Below, piece after piece: positions 63,908-64,000 of a stretch of DNA of 64,000 nt. The translations under genes and the position numbers were made by a program. Within the stretch, counting starts at the first letter, position 1. The number at the start of each line of letters is the position of its first letter. A model generated the notes under the pieces. That model had not been told where the DNA came from and ran no database searches. It worked only from the letters and a program-made list of their open reading frames with translations. The DNA is from UBA4416 sp038327195 (GTDB taxonomy: Bacteria; Bacteroidota; Bacteroidia; B-17B0; Aurantibacillaceae), in NCBI GenBank assembly GCA_038327195.1, contig JBBQKU010000009.1, positions 58,470 through 122,469 on the forward strand, given 5' to 3'.

Positions 63908-64000
63908 TTATAATTGTTTTGAAAAATAATTACTAACGAAAGTATGTTGCTCTTTATCCGTCATCTTATCTGCTGATAGTGTTTCGATTTTAATTTTATC
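63908..64000 (-). CDS. 3' end of a gene entering from the right edge
   Basis: Read on the minus strand from the window edge, an open frame of 30 codons (DKIKIETLSADKMTDKEQHT, then FVSNYFSKQL) ends in TAA at 63908-63910. The rest lies outside the window, so no function can be given. The gap 63631-63907 shows nothing clear. Confidence 0.5.
   Translation of the reverse strand, partial: DKIKIETLSADKMTDKEQHTFVSNYFSKQL

Overview
The window is AT-rich DNA from a member of the Bacteroidota, most likely a free-living gliding type near Flavobacteriales/Sphingobacteriales. The evidence is a gldC gene, two secreted proteins with type IX secretion C-terminal domains, a fused MurF-alanine racemase, an FtsZ ending in FLHDNVD, a MraY with a large internal insertion, and promoters of the TAnnTTTG type. 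No rRNA, tRNA, CRISPR array or intact transposase was seen.

Layout. 1-555: the start of a PlsC-like acyltransferase running off the left edge. 743-17047: a complete division and cell wall (dcw) operon on the plus strand, mraZ-rsmH-ftsL-ftsI-murE-mraY-murD-(MurD C-terminal domain paralogue)-ftsW-murG-murC-ftsQ-ftsA-ftsZ. It starts at a promoter with four 10-bp MraZ-type repeats and ends at a strong terminator. murF and ddl are not in it. 17048-17719: a gene-free repeat structure. 17720-20268: htpG and a small membrane protein. 20355-29859 (minus): an OmpA-domain protein flanked by two hairpins with identical loops, an RmlD-like reductase, a DedA protein, a two-domain ABC ATPase, a NatAB-type exporter and an RlmI-like methyltransferase. 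29942-30442: gldC behind a tandemly repeated leader. 30517-46775 (minus): a long housekeeping block with mscL, an OmpA lipoprotein, rseP, dxr, rsmI, a haem/copper lipoprotein, murF-alr, a two-component pair, folC, tonB-exbD-exbB and lgt. The MurF-Alr fusion supplies the ligase missing from the dcw operon, so peptidoglycan precursor synthesis is split between two loci. RsmH and RsmI, which both modify C1402 of 16S rRNA, are also both present.

46963-53135 (plus) is the most distinctive region. A TPR sensor kinase and a LuxR-type regulator are followed by two paralogous secreted proteins, each with seven DFDP-type repeats. The same 18-bp palindrome, ATACTC-N6-GAGTAT, lies upstream of the regulator and of each secreted gene, always 21-22 bases before a TAnnTTTG-like box. 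This looks like a small local regulon. The last 266 bases of the two secreted genes, covering the sorting domain and terminator, are about 95% identical.

53353-58329 (plus) is an accessory, stress-type cluster: a lipocalin pseudogene, a zinc alcohol dehydrogenase, a DJ-1/PfpI protein, a cupin, a nitroreductase remnant, DoxX, SOUL and WD40 proteins. 58558-64000 is mixed: a coiled-coil secreted protein, cyanophycinase-like peptidase, membrane proteins, a PSD-like decarboxylase, a lipoprotein, a DUF4239-like membrane protein, and the 3' end of a gene entering from the right edge.
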